Assembly: GCF_030247185.1 (NCBI RefSeq) | Contig: NC_080570.1 | Coordinates: 154,083,641 to 154,147,640, forward strand | Direction of reading: 5' to 3' | From: Malaya genurostris | Lineage: Eukaryota; Arthropoda; Insecta; Diptera; Culicidae | DNA: 64,000 nt | In this document: one piece after another, positions 31,578 to 42,582 of the stretch | Numbering within the stretch: position 1 is the first letter of the stretch | Layout of the letters: each line of letters opens with the position of its first letter | Notes under the pieces: generated by a model | Database searches by the model: none | The model's input: the letters and a program-made list of their open reading frames with translations, nothing else | Told to the model about the DNA's origin: nothing | Program-made: the position numbers and the translations under genes

Positions 31578-32636
31578 ACATCTTTTTTCATAAAATTTTT
31601 TATTCAGGTCTATTCGCTTTCAAGCTTCACGTGGTCGATTGAGCCGATTTTTTAATAAAACTGTTATTTTTGATGCTGGATTCGTAGTCACCCTTTTTCT
31701 CGGGGGAGAGGAGTTTCCATTTTCATCCAACGAGGATTGAGATGCATTTTGTTGGTGGCTCGTCTTTTCGTTAGTCGCATCGTCGGTATTGGTGTTATCA
31801 AACGTGTTATTATGGATGGTTTCCGTTTTTTTCTCGCTGTTGTTCGTAGTCTTATGCTCGTTGCTAGTTGCTATCAATGCGTCTCGTACATTGATTGCAG
31901 TTGATTTTGGTTGAAGATATCCTTTTCACTGTTCCTGTGCGAGGTTTACCGTAGTGTGCAGGTTGTTCACAAAACTGACATGTAAGCAGCGGATTTTCAT
32001 AGGTAATCAGCGTTTTACACGGATGTGTCCCACCTTGACCACAAATTATGTAAGATGGAATTGCCTTACGTAGTTGCATACGTACCACTCGCACGCCATT
32101 CCGGATGCCGGGGAAAAAATTCCGCCATACTTCCCTTTCGATGGAAAGGATTTGACCGTACTGCGACATATTTTTCCGAACGAACTTATCGCTGGCTTGC
32201 AGGGGAAGGTCATGCACACGTGCTTCTATGGCATTGTCCACCCTGTACACAGGGGTTTTGTATTTAATATTGTCACACTCAACACTGTGCACCTCATTGT
32301 TAACCGAAGCGAATGCAATTGCATCTCTTTCACGTTTAAATATAATGTACACACAGTTAGACGCCTTGTTGAATTGAATCTCAGTTACATTATTGGCGTC
32401 TAGATGCATTTGTTCTTTAAGTAAGATTCCAATTTCGGTTGCTGCTGGTCTAACTTTGCAGCGCTTGAAATCAATACAAATTGAATTTGGTCTTGATGGC
32501 CAAGTTTCAGGCTTTGTTAAATCGTATTTGACCATTCCGTACATTCTATTGTTCACTGCACTGTATTGTCTTCTTTGTTTCTATCGTCTCGGCTGTAAGA
32601 AATTTTGGACTGTATCGGATGAGATGTGAGCACGTG
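31578..32636 (-). mobile_element. ORF1-only non-LTR retrotransposon, copy 2
   Basis: Minus-strand homologue of 23882-24986 along its whole length. The 5' end is near 32636 (ACGTGCTCACATCTCATCCG, the homologue of CGTGCTCGCATCTCACCCG in copy 1). It has one ORF1 with a stop at 31620, then AGACCTGAATAAAAAATTTT and an A-rich tail to about 31578. The distance from ORF1 stop to AATAAA is the same short spacer as in copy 1, and no ORF2 is present. I could not define a target duplication. Confidence 0.75.
31620..32544 (-). pseudogene. Retrotransposon ORF1, nearly intact
   Basis: From ATG 32544 (or 32535) the frame is open for about 225 residues. It covers MVKYDLTKPETWPSRPNSIC, the RRM-like CVYIIFKRERDAIAFASVNN, VWRNFFPGIRNGVRVVRM, then CGQGGTHPC and the zinc knuckle CQFCEQPAHYGKPR. 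The last knuckle cysteine is Arg here. A frameshift near 31870 leads to a second frame ending SSPPRKRVTT..NRPREA at 31620. Restricted to one frameshift and one lost zinc ligand, this is the best-preserved ORF1 of the window. RNA-binding chaperone role inferred from the family. Confidence 0.8.
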
Positions 32637-33017
32637 TTGTCATATGTTTGTATGCAATTGTATAGTGTGAAAATTGTGACTAATTTATGTATGGAAAATT
32701 GTGTAGCTGCCCTGAAGTTGAAAGATTATTCCTTCGAAACGTCGGCTTTGAACGCATTCGCTAGTCATGTGATAATGACGTATGAAACATGTAAAATGAA
32801 AAGTGTATTGACAGACAGTTGTTTCGTTTTGAATTTCGAGCTGCATGAAAAAATAATTAAAAACAAACAACATTGTTTTTTTTTGTTTTTTTTTTTATTT
32901 ATTTTTATACACGACATTGATATGAAAATGAATATCTGGAAATTTTAATTGCATTGAATGGAAAATGGTGTTTATTACAGATTTCCATCTACACTGCTCA
33001 AATCGAGAGCGGATAAT
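32637..33017. other. No gene seen; AT-rich with a long T-run at about 32877-32900
   Basis: A 109-residue plus frame ends here without recognisable motifs. Confidence 0.35.
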
Positions 33018-33345
33018 TTTTCCTAAAGTGATTTCGCCGAAAGTCGTTTCGCCGAAAGGCGTTTCGCCGAAAGGGTAATTTCGAATGCATCATATTATTG
33101 TTTTTTGTTATCGAAGTCAAGTTGACTTGGCGACACAAAGCCATCAGAAGAGTACAAGAATCAATCTTTAATCAAGAATTACAATTCAAGGCCAACAAAA
33201 CGGTCGTTTACGCTATCATCTTTCATTTGTCTTTATTTTAATTGAGTTCCAATTACGATATTAAGACAATTGCAGGATTCGACGAAATGGCTTTCGGCGA
33301 AGTGGTCGATTCTGCGAAATGACCCTTCCGGCAAACCGACCCTGG
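33018..33345. repeat. GCCGAAAG foldback-type repeat
   Basis: The left end has three near-perfect 15-bp units of the form TTTCGCCGAAAGGCG (33028-33075). The right end (33290-33325) carries inverted versions (GGCTTTCGGCGAAG, TCTGCGAAATGACCCTTCCGG). Similar motifs occur at 16818, 17140 and 43020-43110. The centre is unremarkable. Confidence 0.6.
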
Positions 33346-33959
33346 GCCCGTACATAGCAGCTTTTCCTTTGCCAATTTTAATCCAAACCTGTCAGCAAAT
33401 TACATTACGTATCGTTCAAGTTTATTCTTTCTAATCTCGCTATTCTTAGCAGTAAAAATGAGCAAAACTAGACAGCATTTTTCCCGCTAGAGGCTGCGAA
33501 AGATCGGTGCCTCCATCTTAAATAAAACATCTTCTATCGAAGGCTCGTATTTTTTTGCGAATGCAAACTAGTTTAAAGAAAAATGTGTGCTATATGTTGA
33601 GACAACATTCGGCGGTTTGGTTTTCGGTAGAAAACTGCTTCTGCCAAATGGCGAAAAAACCTTCCACCAGCAGTGGGTCTTTTCGTCAATAGAGAAACGA
33701 CATTATTAAAAGTGACAAAGAGTTAGACATTATTTTCAGACATATCCCAGTAAACCATTTTGTATTGAGTAGCCCCGCCTTGCCGCAATGGTGATATTAA
33801 TTAGATCCAAACATTATTGATAAAAAAAATCACATTTTCGAGGATTCTTTTCTTTTTGACTTTTTGACTTTAACTTTTGACTGTTTTTCTTTTTGACTTA
33901 ACATATTCGACATGTGTCTTTTCTACAAATTACAATATTATGCAAACTTTTTTCGTGTT
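33346..33959. other. No gene seen
   Basis: AT-rich. A weak GCCGAAAG-like scrap is seen near 33608-33650. Confidence 0.35.
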
Positions 33960-34760
33960 TGGCTTACCCCTAACAGTGACCCAAAAAACAGAAATCGCTC
34001 ACCGGCACCCGGCTAAACAGTTACTGATTCGTGCAATCAACAAATCCTCAATCCACAAACCGATCCGGCATGGAAAGCTCGTTTCCAAACCCAATCTGAG
34101 GTTACTTCACCGACCGACTTTTGGCCCTCCGTTTTCTTGCTGCAGCACGACTGGATTTTCATTTTCTCAGCCTTTCATCTCCAGATACCCCCAAATCAAT
34201 AAAGTCAAGCCAGTTCAGTACACAACAACTCCCCGAGCTGCTGCATGCCGAAAGTTGCACAATAATACCCTGCACGTGACGTTAGCCTTTCACCAGTAGT
34301 GCTCTGTGGATGTGTATGTCTGTGTGTGTTGTTCAATTGGTTGAACCGTGCTCCGTTTCTGTTAGAGACGGATGGATTGCTATACCAATAACGTATCGAA
34401 ACCGCATCGATGCATTATTCCTGTAGTATTTGTGGTGCAACATCAGTATGCATCAGCAGCTTCGGGGAGGTTTGCATCATCCACCCTTCGGTCCGCGGTG
34501 TCTGTGTGCGCAAGTATCGGCGAAGAGAGGAGGTATGCTCGTTTCGTTTCCAAATTTTATGACTTGTCGATATCGGTAATGTTTGTTGGGTGCCACGATG
34601 CTGCTCCTGCTGCTGATGATGGGCGCTGCCAGTGTCGATGGAGGTAAATAAATTCCGACCCAAAATGCAAGCTTTCCTGTTTTGCTAAAGATGTTGGAAC
34701 TAGAACATTCGGGAATTTGTGGATTGAGTGCTGAACTGGATTATCAAGAGGATGATGGCA
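33960..34760. other. GC-richer single-copy island D
   Basis: Contains a (GT)n run near 34315-34330. A plus frame (33877-34299, 140 residues) and overlapping plus and minus frames near 34372-34663 show no recognisable domain. The start of the longest frame lies in flanking AT-rich DNA, which argues against a real gene. Confidence 0.35.
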
Positions 34761-35357
34761 GGCAGTAGAAAATAAAAGGAAGAATACGTTTTTAGCATTT
34801 TTATCCGGTATTGTATTTGATAAAAGAGTAAATTTTTTCAACTGAACTGGAAATAAAGATAGTAAAATAATGGAATAGTGAAGTGTTATCAAGTTCCTAT
34901 CTCATGCCTCACCGAGAATCCCTTACATTCCGACTGCGAAACTTGACCTTGTGTTTCAAACGATTCCTCTGCCGTTGCACGACAACTGCATGGTCAGTGC
35001 TACGATTATAAGGACGCTGAGACTTATTTCAGGCATTAGTAGAAAAATTATAGGAAACCTATTTCAATTGCCTATGGAAATTTCTTCAAATAGATCAATT
35101 TCATAAAGCTGTGACATCCCCAATGCTACAATATACCCCGCTGTGGTAAATCCGGACGGGATCAGGATCGGTAGTAGAAATTAGAACAAATTGGCTTTGA
35201 TGACAATATTTTGAATAACGAAAAAATATCAAGTGCCTTCCTATATGATCATCAACGAGAAAATTCAAAGGAAAGTTGGATTTAGAAAATTCACTAACCA
35301 TGTAGACTGAATTTTATGTTGACCCACAGTTAAACAGAATCTGAAACAGCTAGCAGG
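34761..35357. other. No gene seen
   Basis: Nothing recognisable on either strand. Confidence 0.35.
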
Positions 35358-35804
35358 TGCATCTGGTGGGACCAAAACGGTGTTGTGTACTATAAGCTGC
35401 TACAACCAAGTGATACTATAGCGGGCGATCGGTATAGGCTGCAATTGATGAGTTTGAGTCGTACATTACGAGAAGAACGGTCGGAATACAAGCAAATGCA
35501 TGGTAAAGTTATTCTCCTTCATGGCAACGCTTGGCCTCATGTCGCAAAAGCCGTCAGAAAATTTTTGAAAACGCTTAAGTGGAACATTTGGCTGCACCCA
35601 CCATATTCTCCTGACAATGCTCCTTCTGATTACTGGTTGTTACGACGGATGTCGCACGATCTGGCAGGGTCATCGGTTTACTTCTTTCGCAGAAATCGAA
35701 AATTGGCTTCAAACTCAAACGAGACATTTTTTCGAGGTGGAATTCGAAAATTGCACGAGAAGTGGAAAAATGTAGTAACTAGCAATGGACGGTACTTTGA
35801 TTAA
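35358..35804 (+). pseudogene. Cecropia-type mariner transposase, C-terminal half
   Basis: An uninterrupted frame from CIWWDQNGVVYYKLLQPSDT to the natural end ..VVTSNGRYFD. The block around the second catalytic residue reads LLHGNAWPHVAKA where the lineage has LHDNARPH, so the catalytic Asp is Gly. The third aspartate is kept in PPYSPDNAPSDYW. The N-terminal DNA-binding half and the first aspartate are missing. Same lineage as the copies at 5410-5960 and 52737-53669. Terminal repeats not identified. Confidence 0.85.
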
Positions 35805-36099
35805 TCTTAATTTTTTTTTATTTTGAAATAAATGCATTTTTGACCCAAAAATAAACGAACCGTATTAATATGCACTCTCAATAGATTGAAATCAAAGATT
35901 TTTTGGTCCCACAAGTTATTATGAAATTTCAGACTGATCAGTGTTTCGGTTCCTAAACTAAATGAAGAGCGCCGAAAGTTTCAAATTTTCGGTTAAAATG
36001 TAGATTCAAAATTCTTAAATATCTTTAAAACTTATCCAATATATAGAAGATTACAACATTAAAAATAATAGATGTGGAAACGACTGTTCTGCAACAAAC
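35805..36099. other. Short AT-rich spacer
   Basis: Nothing recognisable. Confidence 0.3.
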
Positions 36100-36840
36100 A
36101 CTTGAGAATTGATTAGGATTGAGATTAAGATTGATTTTATTTTGATCAATTCGTTTACTTATATAGTCTATTCTCTCCTAGCCTAGCTAATTAGTTCTTA
36201 CAATTAGGATCACTGAGAATCCGGGAGAAGGAGTTAGAACGCGCAATGTAAATCGGGTTTAACCAATGATGGTACTCGTTGTTTCGTGTCTGCCATTGTA
36301 TATTTTGTGGGTACGAGAGTGAGTAAAGCTTCTTGATGAGCGTGAGCAAGTGTGATACGGAGAGGAGAGAGCGATAGCATGTTTGGTTAGTCTCGTGAGT
36401 GTCGGTTTGAGTTAGTGTGTGTTCTTGAGTTATTCTGTTATTCTAGGTCGTGTTGACTTGTATCGATTGTGTGACATGAGGGACGTGAAGAAGAGGGAAG
36501 TGACACAGGCTGTTGAGTTTTTTGGTTTTCTGTTATACTTCGATGACATAACGATTTGAAACTTGATGCTTCCTTGTTTCTGTAGTCGAATTTTATGACC
36601 ACGGCATTTTTTCGCTGGGTCACCGGAACGTGCGAGTGTTGATATTTTGGTTGCCTTCATGTCGGTAATGTTTTTATTTTATGTAGGTTTCTAGGTTTTC
36701 GTGGAAGGGTGCTTTTACGGGTTTTTTGTTAAGTGCGTGTGGTCTGGGGTGTGTGTGAAAGATTTAGTCTTAAATATTCATATTACATGGTCTGGGATGT
36801 GTGAGGAGATTTAGTGTTAAAGGCTCATATTATACACTTC
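36100..36840 (-). mobile_element. Possible solo LTR
   Basis: On the minus strand a strongly C/A-biased stretch (TCGTACCCACAAAATATACA, many CTCTC and CACAC) ends with ACTATATAAGTAAACG (TATA-like, 36158-36170). An AATAAAATCAATC polyadenylation-type signal follows within about 30 bp (near 36133). A promoter immediately followed by a poly(A) signal is typical of LTR U3-R-U5. The far side has a 52-bp direct duplication (GGTCTGGGGTGTGTGTGAAA at 36740 and GGTCTGGGATGTGTGAGGAG at 36790). A 76-residue minus frame has no gag/pol motif. TG/CA ends and a target duplication were not found. Confidence 0.3.
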
Positions 36841-37070
36841 TCACCCACATCAACTTAGATTGAGCATTGCTAAATAGTAAACCTTCGAAACGTTGGCCGT
36901 TAACGTGAAATGAGTATTTCAATGCAACAGTTGACCAAGAAAACCATCTTTTAATTCAATTGAAATTTGTCACATGACATCAGAAGGATGTCTCGATTGA
37001 ACGCTTAAGGGACTTCAAGATAGTGACGCCATCTATATGTAGGACCGAGGGCTTATTTCCCGACGTGTTA
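36841..37070. other. No gene seen
   Basis: Short spacer, nothing recognisable. Confidence 0.3.
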
Positions 37071-37080
37071 GAAATAAAAG

Positions 37081-37262
37081 TCTTTGACTCGTCAAATTGA
37101 ACTGCTTACTGCAAAAATTTAAACAGTTCAATTTGAACGCAGCCGGAAAGTTAACGCTATTTGCTAAATACTTTTTTTTTATATTGCGCCGAAGCGCATT
37201 GCCTTTTCAGGCGTCCCGAACTGCTTTGCAATGACGATTCGAACACGAAACGTAAAGAATAG
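37081..37262 (+). mobile_element. FB-family element with 10-bp direct repeat flanks
   Basis: GAAATAAAAG at 37071-37080 is repeated at 37263-37272. Inside, CAAATTGAACTGCTTACTGC and AAGTTAACGCTATTTGC match the arm of the 17513-17904 element. The 3' end GACGATTCGAACACGAAACG then TAAAGAAT is the family terminus. The second arm is mostly missing. Confidence 0.75.
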
Positions 37263-37272
37263 GAAATAAAAG

Positions 37273-37619
37273 ACGTGTTCCTGACGAAATAAATATTTGC
37301 AAAAAAATCGCCAGATGCAGATGGCTCGTACTTTACCTACAAAACTTCTCTGTGGTACATGTGGGAATACGTTTCAGAAGGCAACCTAATTAAGTAGCAC
37401 GAACCACGTGCATGATACTTTGTACGCTCCGGTTATAGTTCATAATGTATAACTGGTTGCAGCGGATTTCGCTCTGACTATTCACAGTAATCTTCAGTCT
37501 GTTCTTAAAATAATCGGATTATAATTTTATACTTTTATTCAATAACTAATTTGCATACCCTCATTTTCTTCCGGGCCCGAATTTGCTAGTATATTTAATT
37601 CATGTTTCCATTTATTTTC
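37273..37619. other. No gene seen
   Basis: Nothing recognisable. Confidence 0.35.
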
Positions 37620-39360
37620 TTAACAAAGGCCAACAAAGGCTAACTTTGATGTCGTTCTCTCGCTTCCAGTGGCAAACGGAAACGTTAAATAAAATTATCG
37701 AATTCTAAATTTCCCATCTAATCACAATTGATTGATTTAGTCTTGCACAGGAAAAGTTCGCTTCGATTCCTGTTATCCCCCCCCTCCTCTCTCTCGTTCG
37801 GGATGTAAATTTGTTGCTACTTTCATCACACCCATCTTTCCGTACGGTATTGAGAAAACCAACACGGGTAATAAAAGCCCGTTGCTCCTAAATAAACTCG
37901 CACCGACGACGCTTCATCGAAAATGATTAATGGACAGAAGAAAATGAAAAAAAAACGGGAAGCAACCAAGTCATTGATTGATGATTGGTGTTGTTCCGCG
38001 TAGTGCCTTCGACACTCCCCAGAACTGGGAAGGATATTTAGACGCTGTCTGGTCTGGTGAAGGAAAATGACGACGACGACGACGGCGATGATGATGATGA
38101 TTATGAAGGTGGTGAAATTGAACAGCAAACCGGTGTCGTCGTAAAGCTGGCCCCAAATGTTGTTGTACGACTCAATCCGAGGGTCGGTAAATTGATTCCT
38201 GGAGGAGGTTTCCGAGGTGTAGGTTCGGTTGATGATGGATTTTGGTTCGGAATTAAGACAACATTCTCGGAGACCGGAGACCGGAGCGATTATGATGCAA
38301 TCAGTTATCGGTAAATTAGCTTGCTGAGGTACGCAAACAGATTTTGGATCAATTTTGAAAACTGTGAGAAAAGTCGAATCGATTTTTAAAGTTCCAATAA
38401 AAAAATCACGGGTCCAATTTTCCTGATCGTCCCACTGCAAAATGTCACTGTGCTGCCGTTTGTCGGTGCCCGAGGAGTGCGGTGTCATGTGTTGTGTTTG
38501 TGTCGCTTAGTGAAAGAAAGCAAACATCAAGTGGCAGGTACAGCCGGTAGCAGGATGCTGTTAGTGGTCCCACATCGAATAGTCCACCTATCCATTTCCT
38601 CGGCTGTAAAAGCTGTCATAAAAACCCACGAATGATGGGTTCGTTTCGTCGGAAGCAACTCCGGATGTGCGGAGTGCGACAATGTGCGGAGAGGAGGTGG
38701 CTTCTGATGCTGCTGTTATCCTTCGACAGCTTCCCAAAGCACCTTGAAGGTCTAGTTGAGGCATGTGTGGGAAGAACATCTTGTCCTTCTGTTGCTGCTG
38801 CTGCTGCTACGTTTCTTGTTGAAGGAGCTTTCTTTTTTTATTACACTTCTACCGGAAGTTGAGTTCCGCCGCACTGTGTATGTGCGTGTGTGTGTGTGAG
38901 TGCAACGGTAATGATGTGTTGCTCTAAAATGGACTACAGCTAAGAAGTTCTTGAGCCAGCCAGGTGTGTGATGATTTTATGGCGTTCGTTATCGAAACAT
39001 GCGTTTTCTCGTTTTCATGACACTCACCTAGAGCAAAAAAGAAAGAAATGAAGAAACATGTGACAGCTTACATGAATGGAGTGTGTCCCAGTTGACACCG
39101 TCTCAGCTCACATTCATTTTCTTCTTCAAGTGTCACGTGCAAAACGACTCACGACACACGGTTCTATCATCATCCAATAAAAACGCGTAGCGATGTCATT
39201 CAATTACACGGATATATCGTTTTTTTTTCTCTAAGTGTCGTACTCGGAAGTGTTTTGAAATTGTCCGTAATGATGAAGGACGAAAAGGGCGAACTTCTCC
39301 CGGGAGGAGTGTTTTCACGTAAGATAAATTATGCATAACATGGTGCGTCGGAAAAGTTTC
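37620..39360. other. GC-richer single-copy island E
   Basis: Contains GACGAC/GATGAT runs at about 38068-38102, a (GCT)n run at about 38792-38810 and a (GT)n run at about 38884-38900. The 220-residue minus frame at 37826-38488 crosses the GAC run (giving a long Ile/Val stretch) and has no recognisable domain. The 85-residue plus frame in the same place is Asp-rich for the same reason. No gene called, though this island has the longest non-transposon open frame outside the heptamer arrays. Confidence 0.35.
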
Positions 39361-39839
39361 CACTCAGCGACGACACTGACAGTGAAACTTATTTCTAGTC
39401 TTCGCGTAATTGTCGAGTACCCTTGTGTTCCAATAAGATCTCGTTAAATTAAATATAAGTAAAATCACAGGAGACTAAAGGTGGCAATGAGATTAAAGTA
39501 GGGAGCTGCTTGATTAGTTCTGAGATATGGAAACACTTATTTTAATATATTTAATCTGGCATCAATATCGAAAAATAGGTAATGTAAATGGTATGCGTGC
39601 TCAGAACATGTTGTCATTCGAATCTACTTGTTCGGTTCGTATAGGGAGTTGCAAGCTTCAGTCTTGACATAAATTTCGTACCATGATATATTACAGCTTT
39701 TGCCAGGGTTTGGATCTACAGCAGTGTACCCGGATCAAATGGCGCTATTACTGTCAAATCCATATAATGTTTTTTGAAGAAATTTCATGACATTTCGATT
39801 ACTCAAAAAAAAGTGGCAGCCATTTAAGTGAAGCTACTT
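39361..39839. other. No gene seen
   Basis: Nothing recognisable. Confidence 0.35.
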
Positions 39840-40296
39840 TTGCTGTTTTTAAAACACCGAATGTCTCTCTTCACCATCCCGATGGCAACTAATTAGATTT
39901 CTGTAGTTTCCACACATTTTGTTTCCATACCACCTTTTTTTTCGCTTTCCACAATATTTACTTTTTTTCATTCTCTTCCGCAACATCACCATCACCGTCC
40001 ACGGAAGATCGCTCCAGTCGAGCCTTCGTAGCCTGGGGGTGTTTCCCGCGGACCCACACGAACCGAAGGAAGCGGCCATAGATATTTAACAACGCCATTT
40101 GGAAGACTCATGCTATATTCAATTCACCGACCACTGCTGATCGCCAGCTGAAAGCTGGATTTTCGAAAATCCGAGACGACATAATCTAATGATACTATTC
40201 TAGTTTTAAGTTAGTCGTTAATTAAGATTAGAAAATACCCTCGGCATCTTAGAGCTTAAGTAACATGTTCCTAAATATATTTTATTATCGAAAAAA
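39840..40296 (+). mobile_element. SR2 / non-LTR 3' end
   Basis: The last 137 bp (40160-40296: CGACATAATCTAATGATACT ... TCTTAGAGCTTAAGTAACAT ... A-run) is the SR2 sequence also seen at 11030-11170. The preceding 300 bp (CCATCCCGATGGCAACTAAT, GAAGGAAGCGGCCATAG) is probably part of the same element. The terminal A-run marks the 3' end. No RT motif is present. Confidence 0.5.
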
Positions 40297-40329
40297 AACA
40301 CCAAATTTAGTATGTTAATTTATCATTAC

Positions 40330-40905
40330 TGTACAAGCTCAGCAATGGCTTCAAAAATGTTATGCGCTCAATCGAAAAGAACCATTTGTTGTTGGTGGTG
40401 AACGAGGTCGTCCTTGTTACCTGAAGTTACTCCAGCAAACATAAAAGAAGTCCACAAATTGGTTATATCTAACTGTAAATTGAAATTGTGTGAGGTACAC
40501 AAGGCTGTACAAATATCAGAAAGTAGTTTATTTACAAGTATATATGACCATTTGACCATGACGAAACAGCTTTCCAAGAGAATGCTGCGTTTACTCACAG
40601 TCGATCAAAAATAACAACGTGTTGATGAATCACCAGTGTTTGGTCATGTGTATAAGTAATAAAGCAGAGTTTTTGCATAGATATGTAACAATGGATGACA
40701 CATGGATCCATCATTGCACTCCGGAATCAAAACGGTCATCATCTGAGTGAACTGTAGCTGGTGAACCACGTTCGAAGTGTCCAAAGGTGCAACAGTCAGC
40801 TGGAAAGGTAATGGCTTCAGTATTTTGGGATGCACATGGTATAATCTTCATCGGTTATCTTGAAGAAGAAAACGTGCAGTGAGATGGTACCTTTTTTTAT
40901 CAATC
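40330..40905 (+). pseudogene. Mauritiana-like mariner transposase, N-terminal and central part
   Basis: Pieces in order: WLQKCYAQSK, VTPANIKEVHKLVISNCKLK (helix-turn-helix region), SLFTSIYDHLTMTKQLSKRM, LLTVDQK-stop-QRVDE, then a shifted frame with VTMDDTWIHHCTPESKRSSS, where the first catalytic Asp lies in MDDTW, and SAGKVMASVFWDAHGIIFIG followed by YLEEENVQ. The protein stops making sense at about 40905 and resumes at 42583 with YIALLDRLNE, the next segment of the same family. So one copy was split by DNA inserted between. Many stops; inactive. Confidence 0.8.
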
Positions 40906-42582
40906 CGCATAAGTTTTTTGCATGAATATTCTTCGGTGTTTTAGTTCTCATGACATTATTTTAATGACCATCGGTTTAAGCGGCAATTTGTGATTTTAAT
41001 CACTCATTACCATGTAATGTCGAAGCTGCAAATCGGATCGAATTTGATGAATCTAAACGTGTGACAATCGATTGAACATTCCATGAGATGTCGAAGAAAG
41101 TTTTAGTTTAGAGTTCACGGTTATTTACGGTACTTCCAGAGCAGGTATTCAGGAACCAGCATAATCCAAAACGATTCGAAATATGACGAAATTGCAATAG
41201 TTTTCAGTCCAACTATGAAGCCTTCTATATCGGCTTGAATTTTAAAAACTTATAGGGATGGATCGGATAAAATTCATTAATTTTGCATGGGACCATAAAT
41301 CCTTTAATTTGAATTTTGTTTTTGAAATTCGATTTTTTGAGAAACGATTCGATACCTGGAACCGGAATCCGAAAATCGGTGTAGCCCAAGTCAGTCGGAT
41401 TCACCTGAGGAGTTGTATAGTTTACATTTGATTCAAAATGTTCGAAAATCAGTGCAGACTGACTAAAAAGCAAGATGTATTATAGAATCTTAAGACCTTT
41501 CATTTGAATCTTAGATGGTTCTTAGATTTCATTTGAATCTTAGATCGGTTCAGCCATCTATGAGAAAAATGAGTTACACTATTTTAATTTCGTTTGACAT
41601 ATCATCATGTAGCTCAGGAACCAGAAGTCAGATCCAGACGTAATTCAGGTACTTTGTTTGGAAGCACTTCTCGTATGAATTATAAGTGTGTAGAAAATGG
41701 TTGAATCATCTCCGAGAAAATTGAGTGAAATTATTTTCCACACACGCATTTGCTGATCTCGACGAACTGATTCGATTGGTATATGGGTGTTATATTCTTC
41801 CAGCATTCATTACTGTCAGTAGTTTAAATCAATAAAATTATGCAATTGTTTTTAACTCGAAAATGCTGCCATCTTGGCCATAATCTGATTTACGTGTCAT
41901 ATTCGAACGATTATGTTGTCAAAAACGAACCGTGCTAAAATCGGTCCCAGGCATGAAAAAGGATGTTGTACACAGTCTTTTTGGTACTTAGAAACAATTG
42001 TATATAACAGTATAAAAAATCGTGTTTCACGTTGCTCCCTAGCATTGCTTTGTCATACAGCGCTAAAAATTCCAACTACTGGAATAGGAGGAAAAGTCGC
42101 TTACACAAAAATATCGATATTTCCGTTAAAAATTGACGGATTTAAACAATCTATGGCTTGTTGGATAGTTATAACCGTGCGGAATATAAGTATAAAAACA
42201 TATTCTGTTTTCAAGGTCAATTGTGACAGATTTTGGCAAAAAAAAAACTTTTGGCATAGAACTTCGTATAACTCAAAAAGTAAACATCCTGTCTCAAAAC
42301 TATTTTTTAGCGTTCAGGGTGACGGGAAGACCCTTCATTTGCGACTAGTTTGATCAAAATCGGTCCAGCCATCTCTGAGATATCGACCTCTTAGTTGACA
42401 ATACACATACAAACACACACACACACACACACACACGGACATTTGCTCAGTTCGTCGAGCTGGATCGATTGGTATATAACACTCGGCCCTCCGGGCCTTG
42501 GAAATTTTTTCTGAAGTTTGAGCGAATTCTGTACCTATTTTTTATATTTATAAAAAAGGTAAAAAATAATCAATAGCAAATG
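40906..42582 (+). repeat. R150-family block inserted in a mariner
   Basis: Several ~150-bp degenerate units (GAACCGGAATCCGAAAATCG, GACCTTTCATTTGAATCTTA, CCATCTCTGAGATATCG and so on). A (CA)n run follows at 42413-42436, then TTCGTCGAGCTGGATCGATT and the palindromic terminus CGGCCCTCCGGGCCTTGG at 42484-42501. The AT-rich end TATTTATAAAAAAGGTAAAA closes it near 42563. The 146-residue plus frame at 41913-42353 lies inside these units and has no domain. Confidence 0.6.

Noticed and set aside
33018..33345. CRISPR-like array from the repeated GCCGAAAG units
   Set aside because: Units are directly adjacent with no spacers, recur in inverted orientation, and the window is clearly eukaryotic.
37826..38488. 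220-residue minus-strand frame in island E
   Set aside because: It crosses a GAC/GAT microsatellite, overlaps an opposite frame, and shows no recognisable domain or conserved motif. Kept only as part of the island.
41913..42353. 146-residue plus-strand frame
   Set aside because: Lies wholly inside R150 repeat units. No motif.
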